DNA of 64,000 bases from Gammaproteobacteria bacterium (GTDB lineage: Bacteria > Pseudomonadota > Gammaproteobacteria > Enterobacterales > Aeromonadaceae): assembly GCA_018222825.1 (NCBI GenBank), contig JAAEZO010000003.1:1-64000 (forward strand), given 5' to 3'. Below the pieces are notes generated by a model that had not been told where the DNA came from, did no database searches, and saw only the letters and a program-made list of their open reading frames with translations. Shown one piece after another: positions 29,311 through 38,041 of this stretch; the first letter of the stretch is position 1, and the number at the start of each line of letters is the position of its first letter. The position numbers and the translations under genes were made by a program.

Positions 29311-29808
29311 ATGAGCAATAACACCTTTGTGGCCGGCGAACAGTCCGGCACCTACCTGGCCCCCGGTCCGGTGACCGAGGCCGATATTCTGCACATGGCT
29401 CACAAGCTGGCCCGACGGCGGCTGGCCAAGGGCCGGGTACTCGACGCCCCGAGCAAAACCTTTGAGGCGCTGCAAACCCTGCTGCAGGAATGCGAGCACG
29501 AAATCTTTGCGGTGGTCCTGCTCGACAATCAGCACCGCATTCTGCGCTTTGAACACCTGTTTCGCGGCACCATCGACGCCGCCAGCGTCTACCCCAGGGA
29601 AGTGGTCAAGCTGGCTTTGACCTGTAACGCAGCCGCCGCCATCTTTGTACATAACCACCCGTCCGGCGATCCCGAGCCCAGCAAGGCAGACGTGGCCATT
29701 ACCCAGCGCCTGCGGGATGCACTTAGCCTGGTGGATATCCGCACCCTGGATCATGTGGTTGTTGGCCTGGAAGGCTGTGTGTCATTGGCTGAACGTGGCC
29801 AGATTTAA
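29311..29808 (+). CDS. RadC-family JAB domain protein (DUF2466, YeeS-like)
   Basis: 165-aa protein with the RadC/JAB metallopeptidase fold: [15 protein letters not shown], then the zinc motif [14 protein letters not shown] (HxHx7SxxD pattern). The helix-hairpin-helix region of chromosomal RadC is absent, as is usual for island copies such as YeeS. RadC homologues are common on integrative elements; their biochemical role is not settled. The start at 29311 has a GGAGG site right behind the terminator, so transcription probably begins close by or reads through. Confidence 0.88.
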   Translation: MSNNTFVAGEQSGTYLAPGPVTEADILHMAHKLARRRLAKGRVLDAPSKTFEALQTLLQECEHEIFAVVLLDNQHRILRFEHLFRGTIDAASVYPREVVKLALTCNAAAAIFVHNHPSGDPEPSKADVAITQRLRDALSLVDIRTLDHVVVGLEGCVSLAERGQI

Positions 29809-29822
29809 CCCAAGGAGCCCCC

Positions 29823-30167
29823 ATGGAGTTCAACCCGAATGAGCTGGAGCCCCAGTTCAACGAGCAACGGTTTTGGCGCAAACTCAGAGCCAACCTGCGC
29901 CGGGCAGGTAAAGAAGTGATCCGCCACTGCCTGTGCCTGCACTACGCGGCCCAAAAGCCGGAGACCCCGCTCTGGGCCAAAACGGTGGTGTATGGTGCCT
30001 TGGCCTACTTCCTCATCCCATTGGATGCCATACCGGATGCCGTGTTCGTGATTGGCTACAGCGATGACCTGGCGGTGCTGAGCGCCGCCCTGGTCACCAT
30101 CTCGCTGTACGTGGATGCGGAGGTAGAGAGCCAAGCCGACCGCAAGTTGCGGGAGTGGTTTGGGTAG
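29823..30167 (+). CDS. YkvA-family DUF1232 membrane protein
   Basis: 114-aa protein with the DUF1232 core TPLWAKTVVYGALAYFLIPLDAIPD, which contains one long hydrophobic helix and the LIPLDxIPD signature, followed by DDLAVL. Function unknown. It follows radC by 14 bp with an AAGGAG site and is often in the same place in related islands. Its terminator is the spot where the ISPpu12-like element inserted. Confidence 0.88.
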   Translation: MEFNPNELEPQFNEQRFWRKLRANLRRAGKEVIRHCLCLHYAAQKPETPLWAKTVVYGALAYFLIPLDAIPDAVFVIGYSDDLAVLSAALVTISLYVDAEVESQADRKLREWFG

Positions 30168-30175
30168 ATAAATAG

Positions 30176-30205
30176 AAAAAGCGACTAACCGTCGCTTTTT
30201 TTTTG
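30176..30205 (+). terminator. Terminator of the DUF1232 gene, IS insertion site
   Basis: AAAAAGCGAC, TAACC loop, GTCGCTTTTT and further Ts. The last eight bases (TTTTTTTG) are the target duplication of the IS. Confidence 0.85.
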
Positions 30206-30229
30206 GGGTATACGGATTTAATGGTTGAT
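30206..30229 (+). repeat. Left terminal inverted repeat of the IS
   Basis: Starts GGGTATACGGATTTAATGGT; matches the right end in 21 of 24 positions. Confidence 0.93.
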
Positions 30230-30263
30230 GGGGCACCTTCACCCCATCAATCTGATACCACCC

Positions 30264-31553
30264 TCAGATGGTTGATAGATCGACTCCGTAGTTGAGTTCC
30301 TCTGCGAAGTCCGGCAGTCCGTAACCGATGGTTTTCTTGTAGAAAGGAGAGACCTTCGCAGTCGGTGCCTTCTTCTTGTGCTTCGTGGTGTAGAGCATTC
30401 GTGCCCGCATCACCTCGAAGGAGTAACCGCGCCCTTCACGGTTCTTGTCCTTGGCCAGTCGGTTGATGGACTCCGTGTAAGCGTTGGTGACGGGCATGTC
30501 CGTCTCGAAGTAGGTCATGGTCTCTTCGCGCCAGTTTCCCACTGCCCTGACCAGATCGCTCCAGACTTCCTTTTGGCCCTTCGGGATGGTGGCTATCCAC
30601 TCGTCCAGGGCGGCTTCTGCCTGGAGCCGTGTGGTGGCGTCCCAGATGCCGTAGAAGCGCTCCTTGTGCTCGTAGGCGGCCAGCAGTTGCGGGAACGCGC
30701 CTGTCCAGGTCTCCATGATGAGGCGCTCCCGGTCTGAGACTTCGTGAGCGCGTTTCAGCAGGATTTTCCGGTCTCCCTTGAGAGTCCGGCTCTGGGACGG
30801 TTTCAGCTCCTTTCTGAGGCCCTTGCGCACTCTCTCTAGGGCATCGTTGGCCATGCGCACCACATGGAACTTATCGACCACGATACGGGCCTGGGGCAGC
30901 ACAGCCTTGACCGCTGCCCGGTAGGGGTTCCACATGTCCATGCTGACGATCTCGACCTTTTGCCGGTCTTTCAGCTTCATCAGGTAGTTGGTCACCACGT
31001 CCTGGCGGCGGGTGGCCAGCAGGTCGAGCAGGGTTCGCTCCTCAATGTTGGTCAGAATGCAGCGGTAGCGCTTGTTCAGGTATAGCTCGTCAATGCCCAG
31101 GATGCGGGGCGTCTCGAAGCGGTGCCAGCGCCCCAGGAACTCGGCGCGGGCGTTGAAGATGTCGCGCACCGTCTTCTCGTCCAGGCCGGTCTGTGCCGCC
31201 ACAAAGGTGTAGGGGTGGTTGAAGGATTCCTTCTCCACGTACTCATGCAGCCGCAGTGTCATACGGAATCCGTCCACCATCTCCGGTAGCTGGGGCCTGA
31301 ATGTTGTCTTGCAGGCCCGGCAGGTGTATCGGCGGCGGACCACCCAGAGAGTGACCCGCTTGCCGTGGATGGGCAGATCACGATAGGGAACGTCACGCTT
31401 GCCGAACCGTACGAACTCACCCTGCACGCCGCATTCCTCGCAGGCGATGGGATCGGGCACGTCCACCTGGAAGTGCATTTCGTCGTCGATTGATTTGCAG
31501 CCCAGTACTTGGTATTGCGGCAGGTGAAGGATGTTGTCGGGAAGTTCGGTCAT
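30264..31553 (-). CDS. tnpA: ISL3-family transposase
   Basis: 429-aa DDE transposase. The N-terminus has a zinc-binding domain (CEECG and YTCRACKTTF), followed by a helix-turn-helix (YTFVAAQTGLDEKTVRDIF) and the catalytic core: GIDELYL, then VSMDMWNPYRAAV and the Glu in NAYTESINRLAKD. These match the ISL3 family (IS1411/ISPpu12 branch). It reads inward from its own end of the IS and ends 34 bp inside the left repeat. Complete, so it should be active. Confidence 0.95.
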   Translation of the reverse strand: MTELPDNILHLPQYQVLGCKSIDDEMHFQVDVPDPIACEECGVQGEFVRFGKRDVPYRDLPIHGKRVTLWVVRRRYTCRACKTTFRPQLPEMVDGFRMTLRLHEYVEKESFNHPYTFVAAQTGLDEKTVRDIFNARAEFLGRWHRFETPRILGIDELYLNKRYRCILTNIEERTLLDLLATRRQDVVTNYLMKLKDRQKVEIVSMDMWNPYRAAVKAVLPQARIVVDKFHVVRMANDALERVRKGLRKELKPSQSRTLKGDRKILLKRAHEVSDRERLIMETWTGAFPQLLAAYEHKERFYGIWDATTRLQAEAALDEWIATIPKGQKEVWSDLVRAVGNWREETMTYFETDMPVTNAYTESINRLAKDKNREGRGYSFEVMRARMLYTTKHKKKAPTAKVSPFYKKTIGYGLPDFAEELNYGVDLSTI

Positions 31554-31574
31554 GGTGTTGTATAGGCGTAGGTG

Positions 31575-32087
31575 TCAGTCAGATCCATCCGGCTCGGCAT
31601 TGGTGTTTGCTTTTTTACCCAACAAGCTGCTGGAAACGAAAAGTAAGGCACCGAGGACAATTGCAATATCAGCCAGGTTGAAGGCCGGCCAATGCCAGTC
31701 TCGCCAATAGAAATCAAAGGAATCCACAACATAGCCGCGAAAGACCCGGTCAATCAGGTTGCCCATGGCGCCACCGAGGATAAGACTGTAAGCGATGGCT
31801 TCTCCTTTATGACGATTTTCAAGGATCAGCTTGATCAGAAAAATCGAGACCACTACCGCGATTCCGATAAAAAAGTAGCGCTGCCAGCCTCCACCATTCG
31901 CAAAAAGACTGAATGCGGCACCGGTGTTCCATAGGTGCACCCAGTTAAAGAACGGGGTCACCGAAACATACTCGCCATAGGCCATTGATTGCTGCACCAG
32001 CCACTTTACAGCCTGATCAGACGCTGCCAGCAGGCCCGATATGGACAATAGGGCATACGGCGAGAGCTTTTTGCCAATAATGAGCAT
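31575..32087 (-). CDS. lspA: Lipoprotein signal peptidase (signal peptidase II), IS passenger copy
   Basis: Inner-membrane aspartyl protease that removes signal peptides from lipoproteins. The 170-aa protein has four membrane segments and the two catalytic Asp motifs: GNLIDRVFRGYVVD and FNLADIAI. As part of the IS it is probably a second copy beside the chromosomal ileS-lspA gene. ISPpu12 carries the same gene in the same position. It lies 3 bp from the efflux gene on the same strand. Why an IS should carry it is unknown. Confidence 0.94.
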   Translation of the reverse strand: MLIIGKKLSPYALLSISGLLAASDQAVKWLVQQSMAYGEYVSVTPFFNWVHLWNTGAAFSLFANGGGWQRYFFIGIAVVVSIFLIKLILENRHKGEAIAYSLILGGAMGNLIDRVFRGYVVDSFDFYWRDWHWPAFNLADIAIVLGALLFVSSSLLGKKANTNAEPDGSD

Positions 32088-32090
32088 TAT

Positions 32091-32987
32091 TTAACCCTTC
32101 AACGCCAAAATGCGTCTGGCACCGTTAAGTACAATGCCCCCCGTGATGGTGCCGATAATCAGATCCGGATAATTGGAACCGGTCCACGCGACCAGGGCGC
32201 CGGCGGTGATGACCCCCAGGTTGATCACCACGTCGTTGGCCGAGAATATCCAGCTTGCCTTCATGTGCGCCCCGCCTTCCCGATGTTTGGATATGAGCAG
32301 CAGACAACTGGTATTGGCAATCAATGCGACGAATGCGATAGCCATCATCACCAGCGATTCAGGCTCACTACCGAATACAAAGCGTCTCACCACCTCTACG
32401 AGCACGCCCACAGCCAAGATCAGTTGCAGTACACCAGCAAGATGCGCGGCACGTACCTGCATTTTCACGCTATGTCCAACCGCATAAAGGGCAAGCCCGT
32501 ACACCGCCGCATCGGCAAAATTGTCCAGGGATTCTCCAATCAGGCCGGTGGACTGGGCGATCAGACCGGCAGTCATTTCCACCACGAACAGAAGTGCATT
32601 GATGCCGAGCAACCAGCGCAGGGTCCTGGATTCTTGCTTAGCAGAAGCTGCCGAAAACTCGGCGGCCTTGATGGTCTCCGGATTTGCAGCGACGGTTTCC
32701 TGAAGCGAGGCGCCTAGCCCCAAGGTCTTCAGTTTCGAGGTGACGGGCTCGACCTCGCCGTCATGCACGACCTTCAGCCGGCGGTTCGACAAGTCGAAGG
32801 ACAGCGCCCGAATCTCCTCAAAGCCGTTCAGGGCTAGGCGAATCATTCGTTCTTCTGATGGACAGTCCATCTTCGGCACGGCATAAACACTGACCCATCT
32901 CCCTGGCGCCTCGGAGGAGGCCTGTATATCGGTATCCGCTGCGGACGTTGCATCACCGCCACAGGCGCCACCACAGGATTTGCTCAT
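32091..32987 (-). CDS. Cation diffusion facilitator-like efflux protein (IS passenger)
   Basis: 298-aa protein. The N-terminus has a Cys-rich stretch (SCGGACGG) and a heavy-metal-associated-like domain (VPKMDCPSEERMIRLAL, with one Cys), followed by a CDF-like membrane domain with five to six helices (GESLDNFADAAVYG and SANDVVINLGV carry the Asp/Asn of the metal site). This fusion is known from ISPpu12 orf1 and from Pb/Cd-type resistance loci. Start at 32987 with a GGAG site. The divergent MerR gene and a 19-bp-spacer promoter indicate metal-induced control. Confidence 0.88.
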   Translation of the reverse strand: MSKSCGGACGGDATSAADTDIQASSEAPGRWVSVYAVPKMDCPSEERMIRLALNGFEEIRALSFDLSNRRLKVVHDGEVEPVTSKLKTLGLGASLQETVAANPETIKAAEFSAASAKQESRTLRWLLGINALLFVVEMTAGLIAQSTGLIGESLDNFADAAVYGLALYAVGHSVKMQVRAAHLAGVLQLILAVGVLVEVVRRFVFGSEPESLVMMAIAFVALIANTSCLLLISKHREGGAHMKASWIFSANDVVINLGVITAGALVAWTGSNYPDLIIGTITGGIVLNGARRILALKG

Positions 32988-33020
32988 GATACGACTCCAC
33001 TTGAACAATGTTGTGTTACC

Positions 33021-33051
33021 ATTTAAAACTATAAAGCTACTATAAGGTCAA
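33021..33051 (-). promoter_or_regulatory. MerR-type promoter of the efflux gene, 19-bp spacer
   Basis: On the minus strand: -35 TTGACC, a 19-bp spacer with a dyad (CTTATAGTAGCTTTATAG), and -10 TTAAAT. The long spacer with a central dyad is the mark of MerR-controlled promoters and fits the divergent merR gene. Confidence 0.8.
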
Positions 33052-33082
33052 TAGAGTAAAGAATCCGTTGGGGAGGAGGCTG

Positions 33083-33490
33083 ATGCGCATTGGTCAGTTG
33101 GCGCAGTTGGTAGGGGTCGAAACACAGACGATCCGCTTCTATGAACAGCAGGGCTTGTTGCCGCCGCCTGATCGGCAGGACAACGGTTACCGTGTCTATA
33201 CCGAGAAGCATGGTGAGGGGCTGGCCTTCATCCGTCGCTGCAGAATCCTGGGCCTGTCACTGGCTGAGATTCACGAACTACAGAGCTATCAGGACGACCC
33301 TCATCAGCCTTGTACCGCCGTCAACGCCTTGCTCGATGATCACATCTCTCATGTGCGGTCGCAGATAACCGCTCTGCAAGCGCTTGAGAAACAACTCGTT
33401 TCACTGAGAGCGAGTTGCAACGATGACCGGGAAGTTGAGGCGTGTGGGGTTCTTGCTGGAATTAGCGAAGGAAACATGCACCAGCAGTAG
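33083..33490 (+). CDS. MerR-family metal regulator (CadR/PbrR-like), IS passenger
   Basis: 135-aa regulator with the MerR helix-turn-helix (MRIGQLAQLVGVETQTIRFYEQ), a dimerisation coil and Cys at CTAVNALL, RASCND and EACGVL, the three-Cys pattern of CadR/PbrR sensors for Cd, Pb and Zn. The start at 33083 has a GAGGAGG site. It is divergent from the efflux gene and should control the promoter at 33021-33051. It is the last gene of the IS. Confidence 0.9.
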   Translation: MRIGQLAQLVGVETQTIRFYEQQGLLPPPDRQDNGYRVYTEKHGEGLAFIRRCRILGLSLAEIHELQSYQDDPHQPCTAVNALLDDHISHVRSQITALQALEKQLVSLRASCNDDREVEACGVLAGISEGNMHQQ

Positions 33491-33553
33491 GTGAAGCATC
33501 AACCAGATAATCCGATGAGATGCCGGTCTGTCTCACTCTCATGCAAAGGTAAG

Positions 33554-33577
33554 ATCAACCATTTAATCCGCTTACCC
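33554..33577 (-). repeat. Right terminal inverted repeat of the IS
   Basis: Reverse complement begins GGGTAAGCGGATTAAATGGT; pairs with the left end at 30206-30229. Confidence 0.93.
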
Positions 33578-33841
33578 TTTTTTTGTTTATGTGATGAGCG
33601 ACTGAATGACTCCCCTATTACTGACGCCACTCCCCACATTCTTGTTAAATAGTTCATGTACAGTTTGATAGAAAAAAAGCAACTTTTACAAACAAACTTG
33701 GACACAAAATTTTTTTAGTCGTGTTTCTACCCAAGATTATCATGAGCATAAAAGATTCATTCAAGACCATGGTAAAAGCATGGTCTTTCCTGTAAAAAAA
33801 TAAGAACATTCTAAAATCACTTAAAACAAAAGGAAGAGAGC

Positions 33842-34303
33842 ATGAAGCACTACATCAAACCCCTTATTTTTTCTGCCGCTCTGCTGGCGACAACCTCGGC
33901 TCAGGCCATTCCCAACATCTGGAACTCCGAGTTTGGGCAGGGCATATCGGCCAACAGCATACAAAACGAACAGGGTGATATTTTTACCATCAACTGCGAT
34001 ATCGGCTACAGCGAAAACGGCGAGTTAACCGGCGTTGATTTTACCTTGGCCAACGGCCAGGATCTGTCTCCCAGTGACAGTAACACGCTTGAGCTGCTGA
34101 TCAACGGCAACGCCTACTGGGTTCCCGACTCACTGGGCTGGCGCAATGGTGATAATGCCTGGTACTCATTCCGTGAAGCCATTCAAAGTGCAGCGCAGTT
34201 CGATGTTTATGTTAATCAGAAAAAAGCAGCAAGCTTCGCCCCCACACCGCAAAGCACCAAAGAGGTACTGGGTGATTTAAGCGACTGCGAATACACTTAT
34301 TGA
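33842..34303 (+). CDS. Secreted protein of unknown function
   Basis: 153-aa exported protein with a clear signal peptide (KPLIFSAALLATTSAQA, cut before IPN). The mature part is acidic, with two Cys (TINCDIGY and LSDCEYTY) that could form a disulphide, and a middle region rich in Asn, Ser and Asp. I know no family for it. An AAGGAAGAGAG ribosome site precedes the ATG, and the codon use is normal for the island. It stands between the IS and the defence operon. A surface or periplasmic role follows from the signal peptide; nothing more can be said. Confidence 0.75.
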   Translation: MKHYIKPLIFSAALLATTSAQAIPNIWNSEFGQGISANSIQNEQGDIFTINCDIGYSENGELTGVDFTLANGQDLSPSDSNTLELLINGNAYWVPDSLGWRNGDNAWYSFREAIQSAAQFDVYVNQKKAASFAPTPQSTKEVLGDLSDCEYTY

Positions 34304-34378
34304 AACAAAACTTCACGATAAAAATCATGAACATGCCCACATAGTCACTAGTAGCCATCATCAAAATGAGGATCTACC

Positions 34379-34555
34379 ATGGCACAATGCCAAGTATGTC
34401 GCAGAAGCGGAGCGAACATGAAACGTTGCAAGAACTGCAACAACTCTTGGTGTGCAAGCTGCGCCAGGGAAGGCAAAGGTCACTATCTTAAAACGACCTC
34501 ATCCAACAAATGCTCTTACTGCGGAAAACTGGATAGAATTGAAGAGTTGAAATAG
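34379..34555 (+). CDS. 58-aa small zinc-ribbon protein
   Basis: Short gene starting at 34379 with an ATGAGGATC ribosome region. The product carries four CxxC knuckles: CQVC, CKNC, CASC and CSYC. This is enough to hold two zinc ions, as in double zinc ribbons. The rest is basic. I do not recognise the family. It lies 192 bp before the defence operon on the same strand, between the secreted protein and an inverted repeat, and may be a small regulator or accessory protein of that operon. Confidence 0.7.
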   Translation: MAQCQVCRRSGANMKRCKNCNNSWCASCAREGKGHYLKTTSSNKCSYCGKLDRIEELK

Positions 34556-34570
34556 CAAAGATGCTCCCCT

Positions 34571-34608
34571 AGCCTTGCAGAGTAATTACAATCTTAAGCT
34601 GCAAGGCT
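34571..34608 (+). promoter_or_regulatory. 10-bp perfect inverted repeat upstream of the defence operon
   Basis: AGCCTTGCAG (34571-34580) and CTGCAAGGCT (34599-34608) with an 18-nt spacer. It may end the zinc-ribbon transcript or act as an operator for the operon that starts at 34748. No clean promoter was seen. Confidence 0.5.
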
Positions 34609-34747
34609 CCCTCCACTCCATAAGCACGTTACAAACATTTATTCAGAAAAACCTATAAAGATACAGCGTTGGCCTTGATGCTAGAGTTGGTTACGATAAC
34701 CAGTTAATACCAATAAAAATAACCAGTGCGGGCAGGGCAGCCAGACC

Positions 34748-37700
34748 ATGAAAATCATAGACAACATCAATCACCTGCTGGGTGATGAGCTGAAAGGCAC
34801 GCTCACACCTGACTCCAGGCTGAAAATTGCGGCGTCCTGCTTCTCTATCTACGCCTATGAAGCGCTCAAAAAAGAGCTGTCGGCCATCGACTCGCTGCAG
34901 TTCGTTTTCACCTCCCCCACCTTCGTGGCCGATAGCGTCACCGACAAGCTGAAAAAAGAACAACGGGAGTTTTTCATTCCCAAGGCCGGGCGGGAAAAAA
35001 ACCTCTATGGCACCGACTTTGAAATTCACCTTAAAAACAAGCTGACCCAAAAGGCCATCGCCCGAGAATGCGCCAGCTGGATGCGGCGCAAAGCCACCTT
35101 TAAATCGAACAGCACCCATGCCCCCATGCAGCCCTTCGCCGTGGTTTCCGAAGGTGCCGAGAGCACCCTTTTTGCCCCCATCAACGGCTTTACCGCCGTG
35201 GACCTGGGTTACCAGCAGGGCGATGCGGTTTCCAACTTTGTCCACAAAATGGAGCAACCCGAATTCACCGCCCAGTACCTGACGCTGTTCGAGCAAATCT
35301 GGAACGACCCGGAAAAACTGCAGGATGTGACCGACACCATCTGCCAGCACATCGAATCGGTATACAAGGAAAACTCGCCCGAGAAAATCTACTTCATCAT
35401 GCTGTACAACATCTTCAAAGAGTTTCTGGACGACCTCAATGAAGACGTGCTGCCCAACGACAGAACCGGCTATCAGGACACCCTGATCTGGAACAAGCTG
35501 TTCAACTACCAGAAAGACGCCGCCACCGGCATCATCAACAAGCTGGAAAGCTATAACGGCTGCATACTGGCCGACAGCGTGGGCCTGGGTAAAACCTTCA
35601 CCGCCCTAGCGGTAATGAAATACTACGAATTGCGCAACAAGTCTGTGCTGCTGCTGTGCCCCAAAAAGCTCGCCGACAACTGGCTGAACTACAACCGCAA
35701 CCTCACAACCAACATCTTCGCCAAAGACAGATTCAGCTACCATGTGCTCTGCCATACCGATCTCAGCCGCACCAGCGGCGAGTCTTTCGGCACTCCGCTC
35801 AATCGTATCAACTGGGGCAACTACGATCTGGTGGTGATCGACGAGTCCCACAACTTCCGCAACAACGACGCGGTAAAGGACCGGGAAACCCGCTACCAGA
35901 AACTGATGAACAAGGTCATTCGGGAAGGGGTTAAAACCAAGGTACTGATGCTCTCCGCCACCCCGGTCAACAACCGCTTCACCGATCTGCGCAATCAGCT
36001 GGCGCTGGCCTACGAAGGCGACTCCAGCCAGCTGACCAAACACCTGAATACTACCAAGAGCGTTGAGCAAATCTTCAACCAGGCCCAGGCCGTGTTTAAC
36101 AACTGGTCAAAACTGGAGCCGGAGCAAAGAACCGCCAGGGCCATACTGGACGCACTGGACTTCGACTTTTTTGAACTGCTCGACAGCGTCACCATCGCCC
36201 GTTCCCGCAAGCACATTCAGAACTTTTACGACACCACCGACATAGGCCATTTTCCCGAGCGGCTTAAACCACTGTCTTACCATTGCCCGCTCACCACTCG
36301 CGTCGATGTGCTTGGCTTCAACCAGATATTCGAACAGCTCAGGCAGCTTAAGCTGTCCATCTATGCCCCAGTCAGCTTCATACTGCCCAGCCGGCTGAAA
36401 AAATACGAAGAGCTGTACGACACCGAGGTAGCGGGCGGCGGTGCCAAGCTGAAACAGGCCGACCGGGAAAAAAGCCTGGTAGCGCTGATGACCACCAACC
36501 TGCTCAAGCGACTGGAAAGCTCGGTAGAAGCCTTTCGAAGCACCCTGCAATCGCTGCAAGACAACCACCAACGACTGCTGGGGATTATCGACGAGTTCTA
36601 CCGGCGGGATGGCGTAACCGAAGTCAGCAGCCTGGCGGATGCCCTGGATGCCATAGAAGCAGACGAAGACGAGCTGCCGTCCTATCACGACATGGAAATT
36701 GGCAACAAAATCAAAATCAAGCTCGCCGACATGGATCTCACCTCCTGGCAGCAGGACATGCAGGGTGATCTGGAGCTTATTGCCGACCTGCTTGCTGTGA
36801 TGCAAAAGGTCACCCCTGCCGAAGATGCCAAGCTGCAGCACCTCAAGGCACACCTGGCACAGAAAATGGCCAGCCCGATCAACCCGGGCAACCGCAAGGT
36901 CATTATCTTTACCGCCTTTGCGGATACCGCCCGCTACCTGTATGAGCAGCTGGCACCGGAGCTGAATGGCAGCCTCGGCATTCATTCCGCCATGGTTACC
37001 GGCGGCACCGGACTGCCCAAAACCACCCTGAAAACGCGGCGCAAGGGCTACGACATTCAGGAAGTGCTGACCCTGTTTTCGCCCCTGTCCAAGGCCAAGG
37101 CCAGCGTGCTGCCCGACGAGCCGGCCGAAATAGATCTGCTGATTGCCACCGACTGTATTTCCGAAGGACAAAATCTGCAGGACTGCGACTACCTAATCAA
37201 CTACGACATCCACTGGAACCCGGTGCGCATTGTGCAGCGTTTTGGCCGGGTGGATCGTATCGGCTCTCCCAACCAATGCATTCAGCTGGTGAACTACTGG
37301 CCCGATATTTCCCTGGATGAGTACATCAACCTCAAGGAGCGGGTTGAAAGCCGCATGACCATAGTGGACGTGACCGCCACCGGGGACGACAACGTGCTCA
37401 GCAGCCAGGCCAACGACATGGCCTATCGCCGCGAACAGCTCAAGCGCCTGCAGGAAGAAGTCATTGAATTGGAAGATCTGAAAACCGGTGTGTCCATTAC
37501 CGATCTGGGCCTGAACGAATTTCGTATGGACTTGCTCGCATTGGTCAAACACTACGGCGAGCCCCTTAACCAACCCAGCGGCATGCACGCCCTGGTGCCC
37601 GCCAACCCGGCACTGGGGCTGGAGCCCGGCGTGATCTTTGCGCTGCGCAACCTTAACAACAGCGTGACCACCGACCAGCAAAACCGGCTGCATCCCTATT

Positions 37701-38041
37701 ACCTGGTGTACGTTGACGAGCAGGGCCATACCCTGGCCAGCCATATCGACGTAAAACGGCTGCTCGATATGCTGCGCACCTGCTGCAAGGGCCGGCAAGA
37801 GCCCATCGATGCTCTGTGCCGACGCTTTAACGAAACAACCCAAGACGGCCAAAACATGGCGCACTATTCCGAACTGCTCAGTCAGGCCATTGGTAGCATG
37901 ATGGCCGTGAAGGAAGAAAAAGACATCGACAGCCTGTTTGGCGGCGGCAGCACCTCAGCGCTGGTTAACCGCATTCAGGGCCTGGACGACTTTGAGCTGC
38001 TGGCCTTTATTGTGGTGCAGGCACAGGAGGGCAATTTATGA
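34748..38041 (+). CDS. SNF2/helicase-related protein with PLD-like N-terminal domain (defence operon gene 1)
   Basis: Superfamily 2 helicase of 1097 aa. The first 230 residues look like the phospholipase-D-like domain found in this helicase group (IAASCFSIYAYEALKKEL), but no HxKxxxxD motif is seen. The motor follows: Walker A in LADSVGLGKT (near 278), motif II VIDESHNFRN, motif III LMLSATPVNN, and in the second half IIFTAFADTA, ATDCISEGQNLQ and the arginine-finger motif QRFGRVDRIGS. SNF2-like motors of this type occur in DISARM and other restriction-linked loci. It overlaps the DUF4391 gene by 4 bp (ATGA). Probably a DNA translocase that helps recognise or process foreign DNA. Confidence 0.88.
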   Translation: MKIIDNINHLLGDELKGTLTPDSRLKIAASCFSIYAYEALKKELSAIDSLQFVFTSPTFVADSVTDKLKKEQREFFIPKAGREKNLYGTDFEIHLKNKLTQKAIARECASWMRRKATFKSNSTHAPMQPFAVVSEGAESTLFAPINGFTAVDLGYQQGDAVSNFVHKMEQPEFTAQYLTLFEQIWNDPEKLQDVTDTICQHIESVYKENSPEKIYFIMLYNIFKEFLDDLNEDVLPNDRTGYQDTLIWNKLFNYQKDAATGIINKLESYNGCILADSVGLGKTFTALAVMKYYELRNKSVLLLCPKKLADNWLNYNRNLTTNIFAKDRFSYHVLCHTDLSRTSGESFGTPLNRINWGNYDLVVIDESHNFRNNDAVKDRETRYQKLMNKVIREGVKTKVLMLSATPVNNRFTDLRNQLALAYEGDSSQLTKHLNTTKSVEQIFNQAQAVFNNWSKLEPEQRTARAILDALDFDFFELLDSVTIARSRKHIQNFYDTTDIGHFPERLKPLSYHCPLTTRVDVLGFNQIFEQLRQLKLSIYAPVSFILPSRLKKYEELYDTEVAGGGAKLKQADREKSLVALMTTNLLKRLESSVEAFRSTLQSLQDNHQRLLGIIDEFYRRDGVTEVSSLADALDAIEADEDELPSYHDMEIGNKIKIKLADMDLTSWQQDMQGDLELIADLLAVMQKVTPAEDAKLQHLKAHLAQKMASPINPGNRKVIIFTAFADTARYLYEQLAPELNGSLGIHSAMVTGGTGLPKTTLKTRRKGYDIQEVLTLFSPLSKAKASVLPDEPAEIDLLIATDCISEGQNLQDCDYLINYDIHWNPVRIVQRFGRVDRIGSPNQCIQLVNYWPDISLDEYINLKERVESRMTIVDVTATGDDNVLSSQANDMAYRREQLKRLQEEVIELEDLKTGVSITDLGLNEFRMDLLALVKHYGEPLNQPSGMHALVPANPALGLEPGVIFALRNLNNSVTTDQQNRLHPYYLVYVDEQGHTLASHIDVKRLLDMLRTCCKGRQEPIDALCRRFNETTQDGQNMAHYSELLSQAIGSMMAVKEEKDIDSLFGGGSTSALVNRIQGLDDFELLAFIVVQAQEGNL

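Larger units (their letters stand above)
30206..33577. mobile_element. ISPpu12-like insertion sequence (ISL3 family) with passenger genes
   Basis: Complete element of 3372 bp. The ends are 24-bp inverted repeats with three mismatches (30206-30229 and 33554-33577), flanked by a perfect 8-bp duplication TTTTTTTG (30198-30205 and 33578-33585), the length expected for ISL3. It carries an ISL3 transposase, lspA, a cation-efflux gene and a MerR regulator, the gene set known from ISPpu12 of plasmid pWW0. All genes look intact, and the perfect target duplication suggests recent insertion. It lies within the island, so it came after the island's module was assembled. Confidence 0.95.

Noticed and set aside
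31575-32087. Chromosomal housekeeping lspA
   Set aside because: It lies between the inverted repeats of the IS with no ileS or fkpB beside it, so it is the passenger copy.
34748-38041. DISARM system
   Set aside because: A SNF2-like helicase with a PLD-like domain is present, but no DrmA/DUF1998, DrmB or DISARM methyltransferase order; the locus is built around type III mod/res.
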